Below, piece after piece: positions 54,113-63,098 of a stretch of DNA of 64,000 nucleotides (position 1 is the stretch's first letter; each line of letters starts with the position of its first letter). Source of the stretch: Phycisphaerales bacterium (GTDB lineage: Bacteria; Planctomycetota; Phycisphaerae; UBA1845; UTPLA1). The notes under the pieces are model-generated. The model was not told where the DNA came from and made no database searches. It saw only the letters and a list, made by a program, of their open reading frames with translations. Both the position numbers and the translations under genes were made by a program. The stretch lies in the NCBI GenBank assembly GCA_020639075.1, contig JACKHI010000002.1:310001-374000 (forward strand). Direction: 5' to 3'.

Positions 54113-54419
54113 GACACAATTCCCGGACAGCCTCGGCTTGTCCACTAGTTCCGGGGCCGCGGAGTAGCTTGTACGACCACACGCCCACTCCCGGCCGCGT
54201 CGGTGCATTCGATGTCATTCCTCCTCGAAATGCAACGTCGAGAAGTCCGTCCATCACCAAGAGCCCAAACACCATCCCACTCGATACTCACCTCGGACTC
54301 CGCCACAACCTGACCACTCACCACACCCACGCGAAACACCGACCAAGACTGCCCCAAGTGACGCTGCGCCCGAAACCGCAGCGCGAGGATCGTCGCAGCG
54401 CATCAGTGACTCGCGCGAA

Positions 54420-54470
54420 TTTGCGAGAGTTTGCGACACTTTGTGGGCGTTTGCACGGAACTTTTTTGCA
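54420..54470 (+). repeat. 10-bp phased TTTGYR motif array
   Basis: TTTGCG, TTTGCG, TTTGTG and TTTGCA start at 54420, 54430, 54440 and 54450, exactly 10 bp apart, with TTTGCA again at 54465. More copies follow at 54637, 54646 and 54656 (spacings 9 and 10), and inverted YGCAAA at 54719, 54731, 54751 and 54806. The array lies upstream of nothing on its own strand and just past the end of the topoisomerase gene. No protein is supported in 54121-54914. Confidence 0.6.
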
Positions 54471-54914
54471 GGAAGGAACGCCAACGCATTGCACGGCAAG
54501 GGAAAAACTGGTGAAAACGCCGAACGGCAGAAATCGACCCGCCTCAAGTCGCGCGAAGCGCCCAAACCCAGCGCTCCGTCACCTGATGCGCGCAATCAAC
54601 GGACGCGCATCAGAAAAATTCTCCGCCACGCCCGAGTTTGCACAATTTGCGCCATTTTGCGGGGGGCGGAAAATCGCCGAAATCACCGCAGCATGGTGCG
54701 CCGACAAGAGTTATCCCGCGCAAACGCCCGTGCAAACATCGCCCGCGGCGCGCAAACACGATTCACGTTGGAACTTGGCCCGAACTGCGCCGACAAGCAA
54801 CGTCTTGCAAATGAGATGCAGGATGCCAAATCGCCGTGAGGTTACGGCGCTACCGAATACGTTTCGGTCAATTCGTTCTTCAGCGTCTTGGTGGGCACGG
54901 CCCACCCGACGGAA

Positions 54915-56129
54915 TCAATCCAGCCACTTACCCATCTGCTTCAGCTTGGTCGGCACGTATTCATCCGTGACGAACGTGATGCTCTTCGTCAGCAGCGCTT
55001 CGACTTCCATTTTGAAACCATGCTGGAGCATCTCGGCGATTTCCTTTTCCCAGGGTTTCTTCCCCTTGAACCACGGGTACGCGAGGATCTGCTTCGAGCG
55101 TTTGATGTCCTTGTCGTCGATGGCGATCTTCACGTCGTCGCTGAGGTCGAACTCTTCGTAGTCGCGGCTGCGGACGCCGATGAACTTCGCGTCGGGCACG
55201 GCCATGCGACCGGACTCGAACGCGAGATTGATGGAGCCCTGTTTGATGACGCTGTAAATGTAATACCCCCAAGGGTCATTATCGAGGAGGCAATAGACGG
55301 GCAGCTTCAACTCGTTGTGCATGCGATGCAACAAACGGCGAACGCCGCGAGGCGGCTGACCGGAACCGTGAGTGAGAATGCAGTTGTGCGTTTCCCAGAA
55401 TCGATCCTCGTTGAAGCGCGCCCACACAGTGCCTTTTTCGACATGGAGGATGAACTTGGCGTCGCACTTCTTGAACTGGAACACGTCGGGCTCGACGATG
55501 CCTGGAATGCTCATGCCGCCGGCGCCCATGCGGCGCAGGTCGATCTCGTCGCCGCGGCTGACGATCGTGAGGTTGCCGGCAATGCTGCCCCGGCTGTCGG
55601 CGAAGACGTGGAGCTGTTCGCGGAGCACTTCCAGTGAGACTTCGAGATCCTCGATGATCGGATCGGATTCCTTCTGGTCGTTGAACGTCTTCTCGTTGGT
55701 GCCCTTGATCGAGTGCTTGGAGAGGTAGTAGAGACCTCGGATGCTGCTGGTCTTGTCGGCGTCGATGAGTTGTTTGCAGCCGCTGGCGATGAGGACTGTC
55801 TGCATGAATGTCTTCGAACGATTGAGATCGAAGAAGTTCCGATTGATAGCCTTGTCGCCCATTTCAATGATGCGCTTCTTCTTGTTGTAGCTGGCGTTGG
55901 AAAGCGAGCGCATCGGGACGACGATTTCCGGGTCCTTCCGTTTCTTCGCGGTGGCAGCGACGTTCGTCGCGAGACCGACGATGCGTTTGGAGGTCTCGTC
56001 GTTGATCTTTTTGCGGGCCTTCTCGCTCTTGGCGTCAGGCTTGCGGCGCGTCGAGGAGGTGCTGGAGCGCTTTGGCGTGGGCGACTTCTTCTTGTCGGCA
56101 GTCGTGCGGCGAACTTTCTTCCTGGCCAT
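54915..56129 (-). CDS. top6A: DNA topoisomerase VI subunit A (Spo11/Top6A family)
   Basis: The DNA-cleaving subunit of a type IIB topoisomerase, 404 residues. A Lys/Arg-rich extension (about 1-65) precedes a winged-helix 5Y-CAP domain with the catalytic Tyr in RGLYYLSKHS (Tyr135), and a Toprim domain with Glu231 (LHVEKG) and DxD in LLDNDPWGYYIYSVIKQGS (Asp283, Asp285). The subunit needs a GHKL ATPase partner (Top6B), absent from the window. AAAGGA precedes ATG 56129. Topo VI is mainly archaeal but also occurs in some planctomycetes. A phased TTTGCR array lies just downstream of its stop. Confidence 0.92.
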   Translation of the reverse strand: MARKKVRRTTADKKKSPTPKRSSTSSTRRKPDAKSEKARKKINDETSKRIVGLATNVAATAKKRKDPEIVVPMRSLSNASYNKKKRIIEMGDKAINRNFFDLNRSKTFMQTVLIASGCKQLIDADKTSSIRGLYYLSKHSIKGTNEKTFNDQKESDPIIEDLEVSLEVLREQLHVFADSRGSIAGNLTIVSRGDEIDLRRMGAGGMSIPGIVEPDVFQFKKCDAKFILHVEKGTVWARFNEDRFWETHNCILTHGSGQPPRGVRRLLHRMHNELKLPVYCLLDNDPWGYYIYSVIKQGSINLAFESGRMAVPDAKFIGVRSRDYEEFDLSDDVKIAIDDKDIKRSKQILAYPWFKGKKPWEKEIAEMLQHGFKMEVEALLTKSITFVTDEYVPTKLKQMGKWLD

Positions 56130-56303
56130 CCGTGGTCCTTTCGAGGCTTGGGTCCTATTGGATTATGTCGGATGGCGCGGAGGATGTCATGCAGGCGGGG
56201 CGGGGCCAGCCGGCGGATCTGGTCGATCAGGTCGGCCGTGAGATTCTGGGGGCATCTCGCACGTCGAACGACGGCCATGACTGGCCGTGCTCGGAAGCGT
56301 GGG

Positions 56304-57038
56304 TCAGCGATGGCGTTGGTCTTCTTCTTTTTCCTGGCGGATGGTTCCCCAGATGCGTTCGAGGGCGGCGACGACTTCCTGCGTGGCGGACTGGCTGGCT
56401 TCGACCTGTTTCTGGATCTTGGTGGTTGCGCCGGCGGTCTCGGTTGCGAGGGATTTGACCTGTGTCGCGACGACGGCGAATCCGCGGCCTGCGTCGCCTG
56501 CGCGGGCGGCCTCGATGCCCGCGTTGAGCGCGAGGAGATTCGTCTGGTTGGCGATCTGCTTGATGACGCCCATGACGTCGCCGATTTCCTTGGATGTTTC
56601 GCGGAGACCGCCGACGATTTTGAGGGCGGCTTCGAATTCACTCTGGAGCTCTTCGCGGCGCTTCTGGGCGTTGCGCAATTCCTGCGTTTGTTCGTCCATT
56701 CCCATCGTCGCGCCGTTGATAGAACTGGCGGCGCGTCGGAACGAGCCGAGCATTCCTTCGAGCAAGACGCGTCGGAAGAACTTTCCATCGCTGGCGTATT
56801 CGAGGGACGCCGTCGCTTCGCGCACGAATGCGTCGGTCATATCAAGCAGGTGGTTGATTGCGTGGAGCAGGTCGCCGAGATCGCCGGTCGTATTGATGTT
56901 GAGCAGGCGGCGTTCGAGATCGCCGCGCGCACCGGCGCGGCAGACGGCGGCGGCTTGTCGAATCCAGGCGTTCAACTCGTCGACGTCGACGGCGTTCGTC
57001 TCGAATTCATCGGGCAGGCAATTGGATAGCGTCGTCAT
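56304..57038 (-). CDS. Soluble methyl-accepting chemotaxis-type signalling protein
   Basis: A 244-residue cytoplasmic MCP without membrane helices or sensor domain. The N-terminal half is a HAMP-like or four-helix segment; the signalling hairpin contains QIANQTNLLALNAGIEAARA then GDAGRGFAVVA, the conserved CheA/CheW-binding tip. ATG 57038 has AGGA upstream. It starts 11 bp after the stop of a PAS protein, so the pair forms an operon. Together they look like an Aer receptor split in two: the PAS partner senses redox through FAD, this protein talks to CheA. Motility or a type-IV-pilus-type output is unknown. Confidence 0.85.
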   Translation of the reverse strand: MTTLSNCLPDEFETNAVDVDELNAWIRQAAAVCRAGARGDLERRLLNINTTGDLGDLLHAINHLLDMTDAFVREATASLEYASDGKFFRRVLLEGMLGSFRRAASSINGATMGMDEQTQELRNAQKRREELQSEFEAALKIVGGLRETSKEIGDVMGVIKQIANQTNLLALNAGIEAARAGDAGRGFAVVATQVKSLATETAGATTKIQKQVEASQSATQEVVAALERIWGTIRQEKEEDQRHR

Positions 57039-57048
57039 GTGTGTGTTC

Positions 57049-57618
57049 CTATGCTCCGATTTTTTCCAGCTTCGCACGTCTCGAGTCGGCGTCGTGTTTC
57101 AGAGAGAAGATCAGTTCCTCGTAGCTCATGCCCTTGCTCTTGAGGAGATCGAGGACGATGGGCATGGACGCGGCCATCTGGTCTTTTGGATTCCGGTGTT
57201 TGCGTTCCTCGTTGAGGAGCGTTTGGTAGAGACCTTTGATCGTCGTGAGGACGGTCCGATCGGGCACGCGCCGGTTGGAGTGATAGCTGACGATCCGGCC
57301 GCTGTCGTCGAAAGTAGGCGTGACATGGGCGAACACCCAGTAGTGATCGCCGTTCTTACATCGGTTGATAACGTATGCGAAGATCTCCTTGCCGGATTCG
57401 ATCGTATCCCAAAGGAGCTTGAACACGCAGCGCGGCATGTCGGGATGGCGAATGATGTTGTGCGGCTTGCCGAGCACTTCGTGTTCGGTGTATCCGGCAA
57501 CTCGAAGGAACACTTCGTTGGCGTAGGTGATCTTGCCTTTCAGGTCGGTTTTGCTGACGATGATTTCGTCTTCACCGAACGTCTGTTCGCGGCCTGTCAG
57601 GTCCAAATGTCGACTCAT
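57049..57618 (-). CDS. PAS-domain protein, Aer-like
   Basis: A 189-residue soluble protein with one PAS domain (about residues 15-125) very similar to the FAD-binding PAS of the Aer aerotaxis receptor: TYANEVFLRVAGYTEHEVLG, PHNIIRHPDMPRCVFKLLW, NRCKNGDHYWVFAHVTPTFD. The C-terminal ~60 residues are helical and charged. ATG 57618 is chosen for AGGGA upstream; an in-frame ATG at 57756 would add a basic extension. No membrane helix, HAMP or MCP tip is present; the MCP gene follows directly. Confidence 0.85.
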   Translation of the reverse strand: MSRHLDLTGREQTFGEDEIIVSKTDLKGKITYANEVFLRVAGYTEHEVLGKPHNIIRHPDMPRCVFKLLWDTIESGKEIFAYVINRCKNGDHYWVFAHVTPTFDDSGRIVSYHSNRRVPDRTVLTTIKGLYQTLLNEERKHRNPKDQMAASMPIVLDLLKSKGMSYEELIFSLKHDADSRRAKLEKIGA

Positions 57619-57875
57619 GGCTACATCCCTGCGTGTACGGTTCGTGCGACTTCGACCCTCAAATCGGCAGAATTGCAGATCCTCTTGTCTTTTGATCCGG
57701 CGCAGAAATTGCGGTTGTCTGGCCCCCGTGCCCAGGAACGGGGGCGATTTGGACACCGGGCGGGCGTTGCAATGGGGAACCTACGTAGTTAGCCTCATGT
57801 TTGACGAATCATCGAGGCGAGCCGATGGCGTGAACTTGATGCGAGGGGCGATCGGGCCCTTCTGGGAGGAGCTTT

Positions 57876-58709
57876 ATGACTCATCGTCCATTCCTGTCTG
57901 CCTCGCTGGCAATCGTTGCATGTTGTGTGCTGACTTGGACCAGCGTCGTGAAGGCCGCCGTGCTTTGGGACAACGGTCCGTATCTGACCAATGGCTTCGG
58001 CCTTTCAATCGGCTGGAACCAGAGTGCGTCGACACCATTCCGGTATGCGCTGACGGACGATTTCGTATTGGCGTCGAGATCGACGATCACGCGATTGAAT
58101 TGCTACGGTTACATGACGGGAAACGTGAACAACCAGCCGCAGATTATCGCGGGTTACGTGCGGATTCTGGCGGACGACAACGGCGAGCCGGGTGATGTGA
58201 TACTCGGTGACTGGACGACGCCGCGCGAAGTGTTGCAGGAATTCACGGGGGACTTCTATCTCGGCGCTTCGGATCGGGGCATCTATCGCGTGTCGATTTC
58301 GCTGCCGCAATGGGAGCTTTGTCCCGGGACCTATTGGGTGCAGTACAATCTCGACAACAACGATGTGCGGCCGTCGAACGGATCGCTCACGGGCAACTAC
58401 TTCTCGACGCTGACGCCGTCGCCGCCGCCCGAGGCGAACGGGTATCACTACGACGTTCTTACGAGCACGTATTTCATTCTCGACGATCCGCAAACGGGGC
58501 AGGGCAATGCGCCGCCGTTTTCACTCGAAGGCGAAGGGTGCGCGTTGCCGGGGGACTTCGACGGGGACGCGTTGTGCACGATGGATGATGTTCCTTCGTT
58601 CGTTGAAGCGCTGCTGTCCGGCGCGTTCGAGTCGTGCGCAGATGTCAACGAGGATTGCGAGATGAACGGGCTGGATGTCCAGGCGTTCGTTCAGTGCATT
58701 CTGCCGTAG
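57876..58709 (+). CDS. Exported protein with C-terminal dockerin-like EF-hand pair
   Basis: A 277-residue secreted protein. The signal peptide ends near VVKA-AVLWD (about residue 28); a beta-rich body follows (DDFVLASRSTITRLNCYGYM, GTYWVQYNLDNND) like planctomycete choice-of-anchor proteins. The last ~55 residues read LPGDFDGDALCTMDDVPSFV and CADVNEDCEMNGLDVQAFVQ, two calcium loops as in dockerin and the 6351 gene. A GGAGGAG ribosome-binding site precedes ATG 57876. It is divergent from the Aer-like operon. No cohesin partner was found here. Confidence 0.82.
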   Translation: MTHRPFLSASLAIVACCVLTWTSVVKAAVLWDNGPYLTNGFGLSIGWNQSASTPFRYALTDDFVLASRSTITRLNCYGYMTGNVNNQPQIIAGYVRILADDNGEPGDVILGDWTTPREVLQEFTGDFYLGASDRGIYRVSISLPQWELCPGTYWVQYNLDNNDVRPSNGSLTGNYFSTLTPSPPPEANGYHYDVLTSTYFILDDPQTGQGNAPPFSLEGEGCALPGDFDGDALCTMDDVPSFVEALLSGAFESCADVNEDCEMNGLDVQAFVQCILP

Positions 58710-58779
58710 TCCGCCTGTATTGCCGGAATTCGCGCGGGGAATTGCCGGGCCCAGTTTCATTGAGAATGAGGGAGCTCGC

Positions 58780-59175
58780 ATGGATTCGATGCTTCAGCAG
58801 GTGCAGCCGGTACTGCCTTCGAAAGATGTTCCCGCGGCCGTTCGATTTTATGTCGAGAAGCTCGGGTTCAGGCCGGCGTTTCAGGACGATCCGAACCTGC
58901 CTCGATATGCAGGCATTCGCCGGGATGGCGTCGAGCTACACCTGCAGTGGCACGATACAGCGGAGTGGCATCGAGTCGAGCGCCCCATGTTGCGATTCTA
59001 TGTCTCAGACGTGGACCAACTGCATGCGGAGTTCGCCGCAAGCGGCGTGTGCAAGCCGGGGCGGCCTTACGCGACGGCGTGGGGAACCTACGAATTCGCA
59101 TTCTATGACGTCGATGGAAACGGGCTGACGTTCTACCAGCATCCGAAATGCAATCACGGACCGGCCGGAACATAA
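58780..59175 (+). CDS. VOC-family protein (glyoxalase/bleomycin-resistance fold)
   Basis: A 131-residue single VOC domain: QPVLPSKDVPAAVRFYVEKLGF is the first beta-alpha-beta-beta-beta unit, LHLQWHD carries a probable metal His, and the second unit ends YEFAFYDVDGNGLTFYQH with Glu/His ligands. The size and the start resemble bleomycin-binding or glyoxalase-like proteins that act as dimers. ATG 58780 has GAGGGAG upstream. It is convergent with the radical SAM gene, with a short CTGATT-GGCG-AATCAG hairpin at the junction (59204-59219). The ligand is unknown. Confidence 0.85.
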   Translation: MDSMLQQVQPVLPSKDVPAAVRFYVEKLGFRPAFQDDPNLPRYAGIRRDGVELHLQWHDTAEWHRVERPMLRFYVSDVDQLHAEFAASGVCKPGRPYATAWGTYEFAFYDVDGNGLTFYQHPKCNHGPAGT

Positions 59176-59215
59176 TCGGGGTCACTTGATCGACGTATGG
59201 TCCCTGATTGGCGAA

Positions 59216-60748
59216 TCAGTTGCCCTGGAGGACGGGCAGCGGCAGCTTGCCGTCGGGGCCGATGGCCGGCGTGTCCGGTGTGTCAACATCGATCGGGAAT
59301 TCTTCGGGCACCCATGTCGATCGCAGGTGCATGTCGAACGCGCGGACGACTTTTTCGTATCGCGGCGTCTGCTTGGGGCCGAAGCCGAAGCGCTCTTCGT
59401 CGTGGGGCGCCTGGATCTGGGCCATCTGTTTCCAGCCGCGATTCATACCATAGACGAAGCCTGCCGTGCTGAGCGAACGCGTGCGATAAAGGGTGCGCAG
59501 GGCGCGCTTGATCACCCAAGGTCGCTTGGCTGCGGCATAGCGCAGTTCGTAGATGCCTTCATCGAGGTCGCGCGCCGACATCCTCGTCGGGTTGTAGACG
59601 GTTTCCGTAAAGGTGTAGCGTTCCCAGTCTTCGGGGTAGTTGAGGGCGAAGAGTCGGTTGTCCTCTCTGAAGCGATCGTACATTTTTGTGCCCGGCAGCG
59701 GTGTGAGGTTTGTGATCTGGATGATGTCGATACCGAGCTTGACGGATGCGATGGCCGTATCGGCGACAGTTTCGGCGATGTCGCCGTCGGCGCCGATGAT
59801 GAAACCGCCGAAGACGGCGATGCCTGATTTGTGGAATCCGTTCACGAGCTTCTGATAGTCGGCGAGGTTCTTGCGGTTGATGCCCTTGTGGTATTGGCGA
59901 AGCGTCTCGGGATTGAAGGACTCGAAGCCGACGAGCATGCCTCGGCAGCCCGCCTTGTAGGCGAGGTCCATGCCTTCTTTGTCGTCACCCATGTTGAGCG
60001 TTGTCTGGCTGAACCACAGGCGTTTCTTGCCGTACTTGATGATTGCGCGAAGAAGATCCTTCGCCCATTCGGCGTGTTGTTCTCCGACGCCGAAAAAGTT
60101 GTCGTCGACGACGAAGATGAACTTTCGCGGCGTGCGATTCCATTCGTCGACGATGTCCAGGATGCGTCGGCGGCGTATCGGCGCGCCGTTGAACTTCGTG
60201 ACGGAGCAGTATTCGCAGCCGACGGGGCAGCCGCGTGACGTCTGAATGGCTGAGACGCTGTACTTGCCGTTGATCGGCTCCATGCCCTGTTTTGCCCAGC
60301 CGAGTCCCGTCGCTTCCAGATCGGACAGCTTTCCGTCGTATCGGGGGGCGAGGCGGCCGGCCTCTGCGTCCTTGATAATCTGCGGCCAGATCTCGTCGCA
60401 TTCACCGACGGCAACGGCGTCGAAATGTTCCGCGGCTTCCGCGGGGCATGCCGAGGCATGCGGTCCACCCATGATCGTGAGGATTCCCTTACTCCGGCAG
60501 GCGCGCGCGATTTCGTATGCGCGGGTGGAACCACTTGTATAGGCCGTGACGCCGACGAGGTCATATCCGCCTTTTTCGATAAGGTTCTGCGTCGCGGCTG
60601 TGCCAAAGATCTCGTCAATGATGTCGACGTGGTGCTGTTCCGGAACGAGCCCGGCGAGGACTTGAAGCCCGAGCTGGGGAATATAGCTGCCGACTGTATG
60701 GTAACCCTGTGTTCGACGGGTAATGGGATTGACGAGTGCGATGCGCAT
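59216..60748 (-). CDS. B12-binding-domain radical SAM enzyme
   Basis: A 510-residue cobalamin-dependent-type radical SAM protein. The N-terminal Rossmann-like domain (about 1-135) has VNPITRRTQGYHTVGSYIPQ, GYDLVGVTAYTSGS and IMGGPHASACP. The 4Fe-4S motif is SRGCPVGCEYC (Cys174, 178, 181, CxxxCxxC), followed by FIFVVDDNFFG and GFESFNPETLRQYHKG. A classical DxHxxG cobalamin signature is absent, so cobalamin may bind base-off without it or not at all. The family covers BchE-, HpnJ- and P-methylase-like enzymes; the reaction is unknown. AAGGACGACTTGG precedes ATG 60748. Confidence 0.83.
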   Translation of the reverse strand: MRIALVNPITRRTQGYHTVGSYIPQLGLQVLAGLVPEQHHVDIIDEIFGTAATQNLIEKGGYDLVGVTAYTSGSTRAYEIARACRSKGILTIMGGPHASACPAEAAEHFDAVAVGECDEIWPQIIKDAEAGRLAPRYDGKLSDLEATGLGWAKQGMEPINGKYSVSAIQTSRGCPVGCEYCSVTKFNGAPIRRRRILDIVDEWNRTPRKFIFVVDDNFFGVGEQHAEWAKDLLRAIIKYGKKRLWFSQTTLNMGDDKEGMDLAYKAGCRGMLVGFESFNPETLRQYHKGINRKNLADYQKLVNGFHKSGIAVFGGFIIGADGDIAETVADTAIASVKLGIDIIQITNLTPLPGTKMYDRFREDNRLFALNYPEDWERYTFTETVYNPTRMSARDLDEGIYELRYAAAKRPWVIKRALRTLYRTRSLSTAGFVYGMNRGWKQMAQIQAPHDEERFGFGPKQTPRYEKVVRAFDMHLRSTWVPEEFPIDVDTPDTPAIGPDGKLPLPVLQGN

Positions 60749-61269
60749 CCAAGTCGTCCTTCCATGGGGTTATGGATGTTGCGACGGCGGCAAGGGACGA
60801 AGGGCATCCTGCCTTGGCGCCAGGCGGTGATTGACAATTCCAGCGACTCTCGATGCTCTCAAACGCAGGTCGTGAGCCTTCGGTCGGTCGCGCCAGCAAG
60901 CAGGCGGGGATTGTATTCGCGGCTTGCAGTTGGTCGCTATGGGTAAAAGCCGGAATTCGAGTGATGAAGCGTGATCGTTGCGGGCAAGTGCCGCAAGTTC
61001 ATTGATTTTCGTAAACGGATTCGTGTCGGCAATTTGTGCCCGAATGGCTGGATTGCGCGTCTCGCTCATTCCATCAGGAATCGACCGCCACGACCTTGCA
61101 TTCTCTCCATTGAAGGGGAGGCAGGGCACCTGCTCGGCAATGTTCGGGCCTTTCCACGATGCACGGCAATTGAGAGACCCGTAGAGGTTGTCTAGGTTGA
61201 CGGTGATTCGCAACAGTCAGATTCATAAACGCTTATGGATGATTTGTTTATGGAAATTGCGATCCGGCA
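60749..61269. other. Intergenic region with no recognisable gene
   Basis: The region contains the upstream sequence of the radical SAM gene and becomes markedly A/T-richer beyond about 61200. Open frames here lack ribosome-binding sites and coding-like composition. The promoter and palindrome of the next gene begin at 61270. Confidence 0.45.
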
Positions 61270-61310
61270 TATTGCGCATTATTGACTTGGCGCAATACGG
61301 AGAGTAAGGT
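61270..61310 (+). promoter_or_regulatory. Predicted promoter with overlapping palindromic operator
   Basis: TTGACT (61282-61287) and TAAGGT (61305-61310) are 17 bp apart. A perfect inverted repeat TATTGCGC (61270-61277)/GCGCAATA (61290-61297) flanks and overlaps the -35 box, the usual place for repressor binding. It lies 50 bp before the start codon of the ABC-GNAT gene. Confidence 0.5.
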
Positions 61311-61359
61311 CACTGATGTTTGGTAAGTGTTCGGTATTGTTCGGTCAGGAGCTGAAAGC

Positions 61360-62904
61360 ATGATGGACTCAAGTGCTGCTGCTCATATCGTCAAAGTGAC
61401 TGTGATTCGCGAGCCCGGTGTTGCGCCGATGTCGGCGCGGAAGCGAGAGATCTGTTGGGATTTCGGGATTCCGCCGCGAGAAGCGCCCTGTGAGATTGTC
61501 GACGCGATGGAAATCGGTGTCGGACCGGGGCGGATCGTGCTGGTAACGGGGCCTTCCGGGAGCGGGAAGAGCACGATTCTGAGGGCGATCGCGGACGAAG
61601 TCGGCGGTGGGGCGTGGGTCGCGGCGTCGCGATTTCCGTCGAAGCTGAGCGTGGTGGATTGCGTTGCACCGCGGTCGCAGACGGCGGTAGCGCTGGAGAT
61701 TCTGACGGCGTGCGGGCTGGGGGAGCCGCGATTGTGGGTACGTCGATTTCAGGATTTGTCGGATGGTGAGCGATTCCGGGCGGCGCTGGCGCGGACGATC
61801 GGCAGCGTGATTCGCTTGAAGGATCGCCCCGTCATCTTTTGCGACGAGTTCACTTCGGCATTGCATCGGCGGATCGCGAAGTGCGTAGCCTTCAATCTGC
61901 GGAAACTCGTCACGCGTCACGGGTTGCGACTGGTTGTCGCCACGACGAGCGACGACATCGCGGCGGATCTTCAGGCCGATCAGCGGATTGACTTGGGCGG
62001 CGTGTCGGCGGATGTCGTCCATCACCAACCGCAACGTCGGCCGGCGACATTGCGGCGGAGGGTGCATGTCGAGCGGGGGAGCGTACGAGACTATCGCGTG
62101 TTCGGCCCGATGCACTATCGGCATCGCGATAGTCTTGGATTTGTCGACAAGGTGTTTCTGCTGAAGGAAACGGCGAGCGATGAGGCCGTGGGAATTCTCG
62201 TCGTCGCGCACGCGCCGATCGAGCTGTCGTTACGGAATCGCGCAACGAATGGGCGGTTCATTCGGAATGTCCGGCGGCTGAACAAGGAGCTGCGAATCGT
62301 GCGAAGGTTAATCATGCATCCCGACGTGCGGGGATGCGGTCTGGGGCATCATTTCGTACGGGAATCGCTGCCTCTGGTCGGCGTGCGATTCGTCGAAGCG
62401 CTGGCCGCGATGGGAACGGTCAATCCGGTGTTCGAGAAAGCGGGGATGCACTGCGTGGGGCAGTGTCCACAGCCGAAGGGTCGATTGCGACTTCTCGAAC
62501 GACTCTCCAAGTGGGGTGTGGATCCGTTTTCGGCCGAGTTTGCGCAGTCGATCGAGCAACGACCGCGTGTGCGGAGGTTTGTGGAGGCGACGATCCAGGA
62601 CTGGGTCACGTCGCTTCATACGCCGCTCAAGTACTCACCCGAGACACGGACGTCGAAGCAGTTGTCCGGGGCGTTCCGACAACTTCTTGGGAGGCCTCCT
62701 ATGTACTATCTTTGGGATCGCGATGGGGAGTATCCGCGAATTGCCGAGGCGTCGAAGCAGCCGGAGCGCGATCGAGGCGCGGCGGACCGCGCCGAACGCG
62801 AACGGGATGCGCTGCGGTCGACGTCGGGCAAGGACAAGCTGCGACCGACACGGAATCGGCGACGCGGTTCGGATTCGCGGTCGAATGCGCGGCGTCGGCG
62901 GTAG
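61360..62904 (+). CDS. ABC-type ATPase fused to a GNAT domain
   Basis: A 514-residue soluble fusion. Residues about 45-220 are an ABC ATPase: Walker A GPSGSGKST (64-72), signature LSDGE (133-137), Walker B RPVIFCDEF (156-164) and ATTS near the H-loop position. Residues about 232-410 are a GNAT domain (FLLKETASDEAVGILVVAHA, MHPDVRGCGLGHHFVRESL with the CoA loop RGCGLGH, VNPVFEKAGM). A basic, probably disordered tail ends in Arg repeats (RRRGSDSRSNARRRR). No membrane helices, so it is not an ordinary transporter. AGGAG precedes ATG 61360; its promoter carries a palindrome. Stand-alone gene; function unknown. Confidence 0.82.
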   Translation: MMDSSAAAHIVKVTVIREPGVAPMSARKREICWDFGIPPREAPCEIVDAMEIGVGPGRIVLVTGPSGSGKSTILRAIADEVGGGAWVAASRFPSKLSVVDCVAPRSQTAVALEILTACGLGEPRLWVRRFQDLSDGERFRAALARTIGSVIRLKDRPVIFCDEFTSALHRRIAKCVAFNLRKLVTRHGLRLVVATTSDDIAADLQADQRIDLGGVSADVVHHQPQRRPATLRRRVHVERGSVRDYRVFGPMHYRHRDSLGFVDKVFLLKETASDEAVGILVVAHAPIELSLRNRATNGRFIRNVRRLNKELRIVRRLIMHPDVRGCGLGHHFVRESLPLVGVRFVEALAAMGTVNPVFEKAGMHCVGQCPQPKGRLRLLERLSKWGVDPFSAEFAQSIEQRPRVRRFVEATIQDWVTSLHTPLKYSPETRTSKQLSGAFRQLLGRPPMYYLWDRDGEYPRIAEASKQPERDRGAADRAERERDALRSTSGKDKLRPTRNRRRGSDSRSNARRRR

Positions 62905-63098
62905 CCGGGAGATCGCGTTTCGATCGGGAGGACACTTGGCGACGCTGGTTTCGTGAACTGCCTGAAGGCAGTGGCACCCGGCGCAGTGAGTTGTCGGGAT
63001 TTCGCATTGCGCGGCGGACACTATAATCGGGCCACGTTGTTGGGCAGGCCAGGCGGCGGTGACGCAGGCCAAATCACGGAACCACCAGGGGGCATCCT

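Noticed and set aside
54169..55161. Plus-strand open frame of about 330 codons
   Set aside because: It overlaps the 3' part of the topoisomerase VI gene in antisense, crosses the phased-motif region and has a composition typical of noncoding DNA.
55713..57792. Several long plus-strand open frames opposite the topoisomerase and chemotaxis genes
   Set aside because: They mirror the minus-strand genes, whose catalytic motifs are clear.
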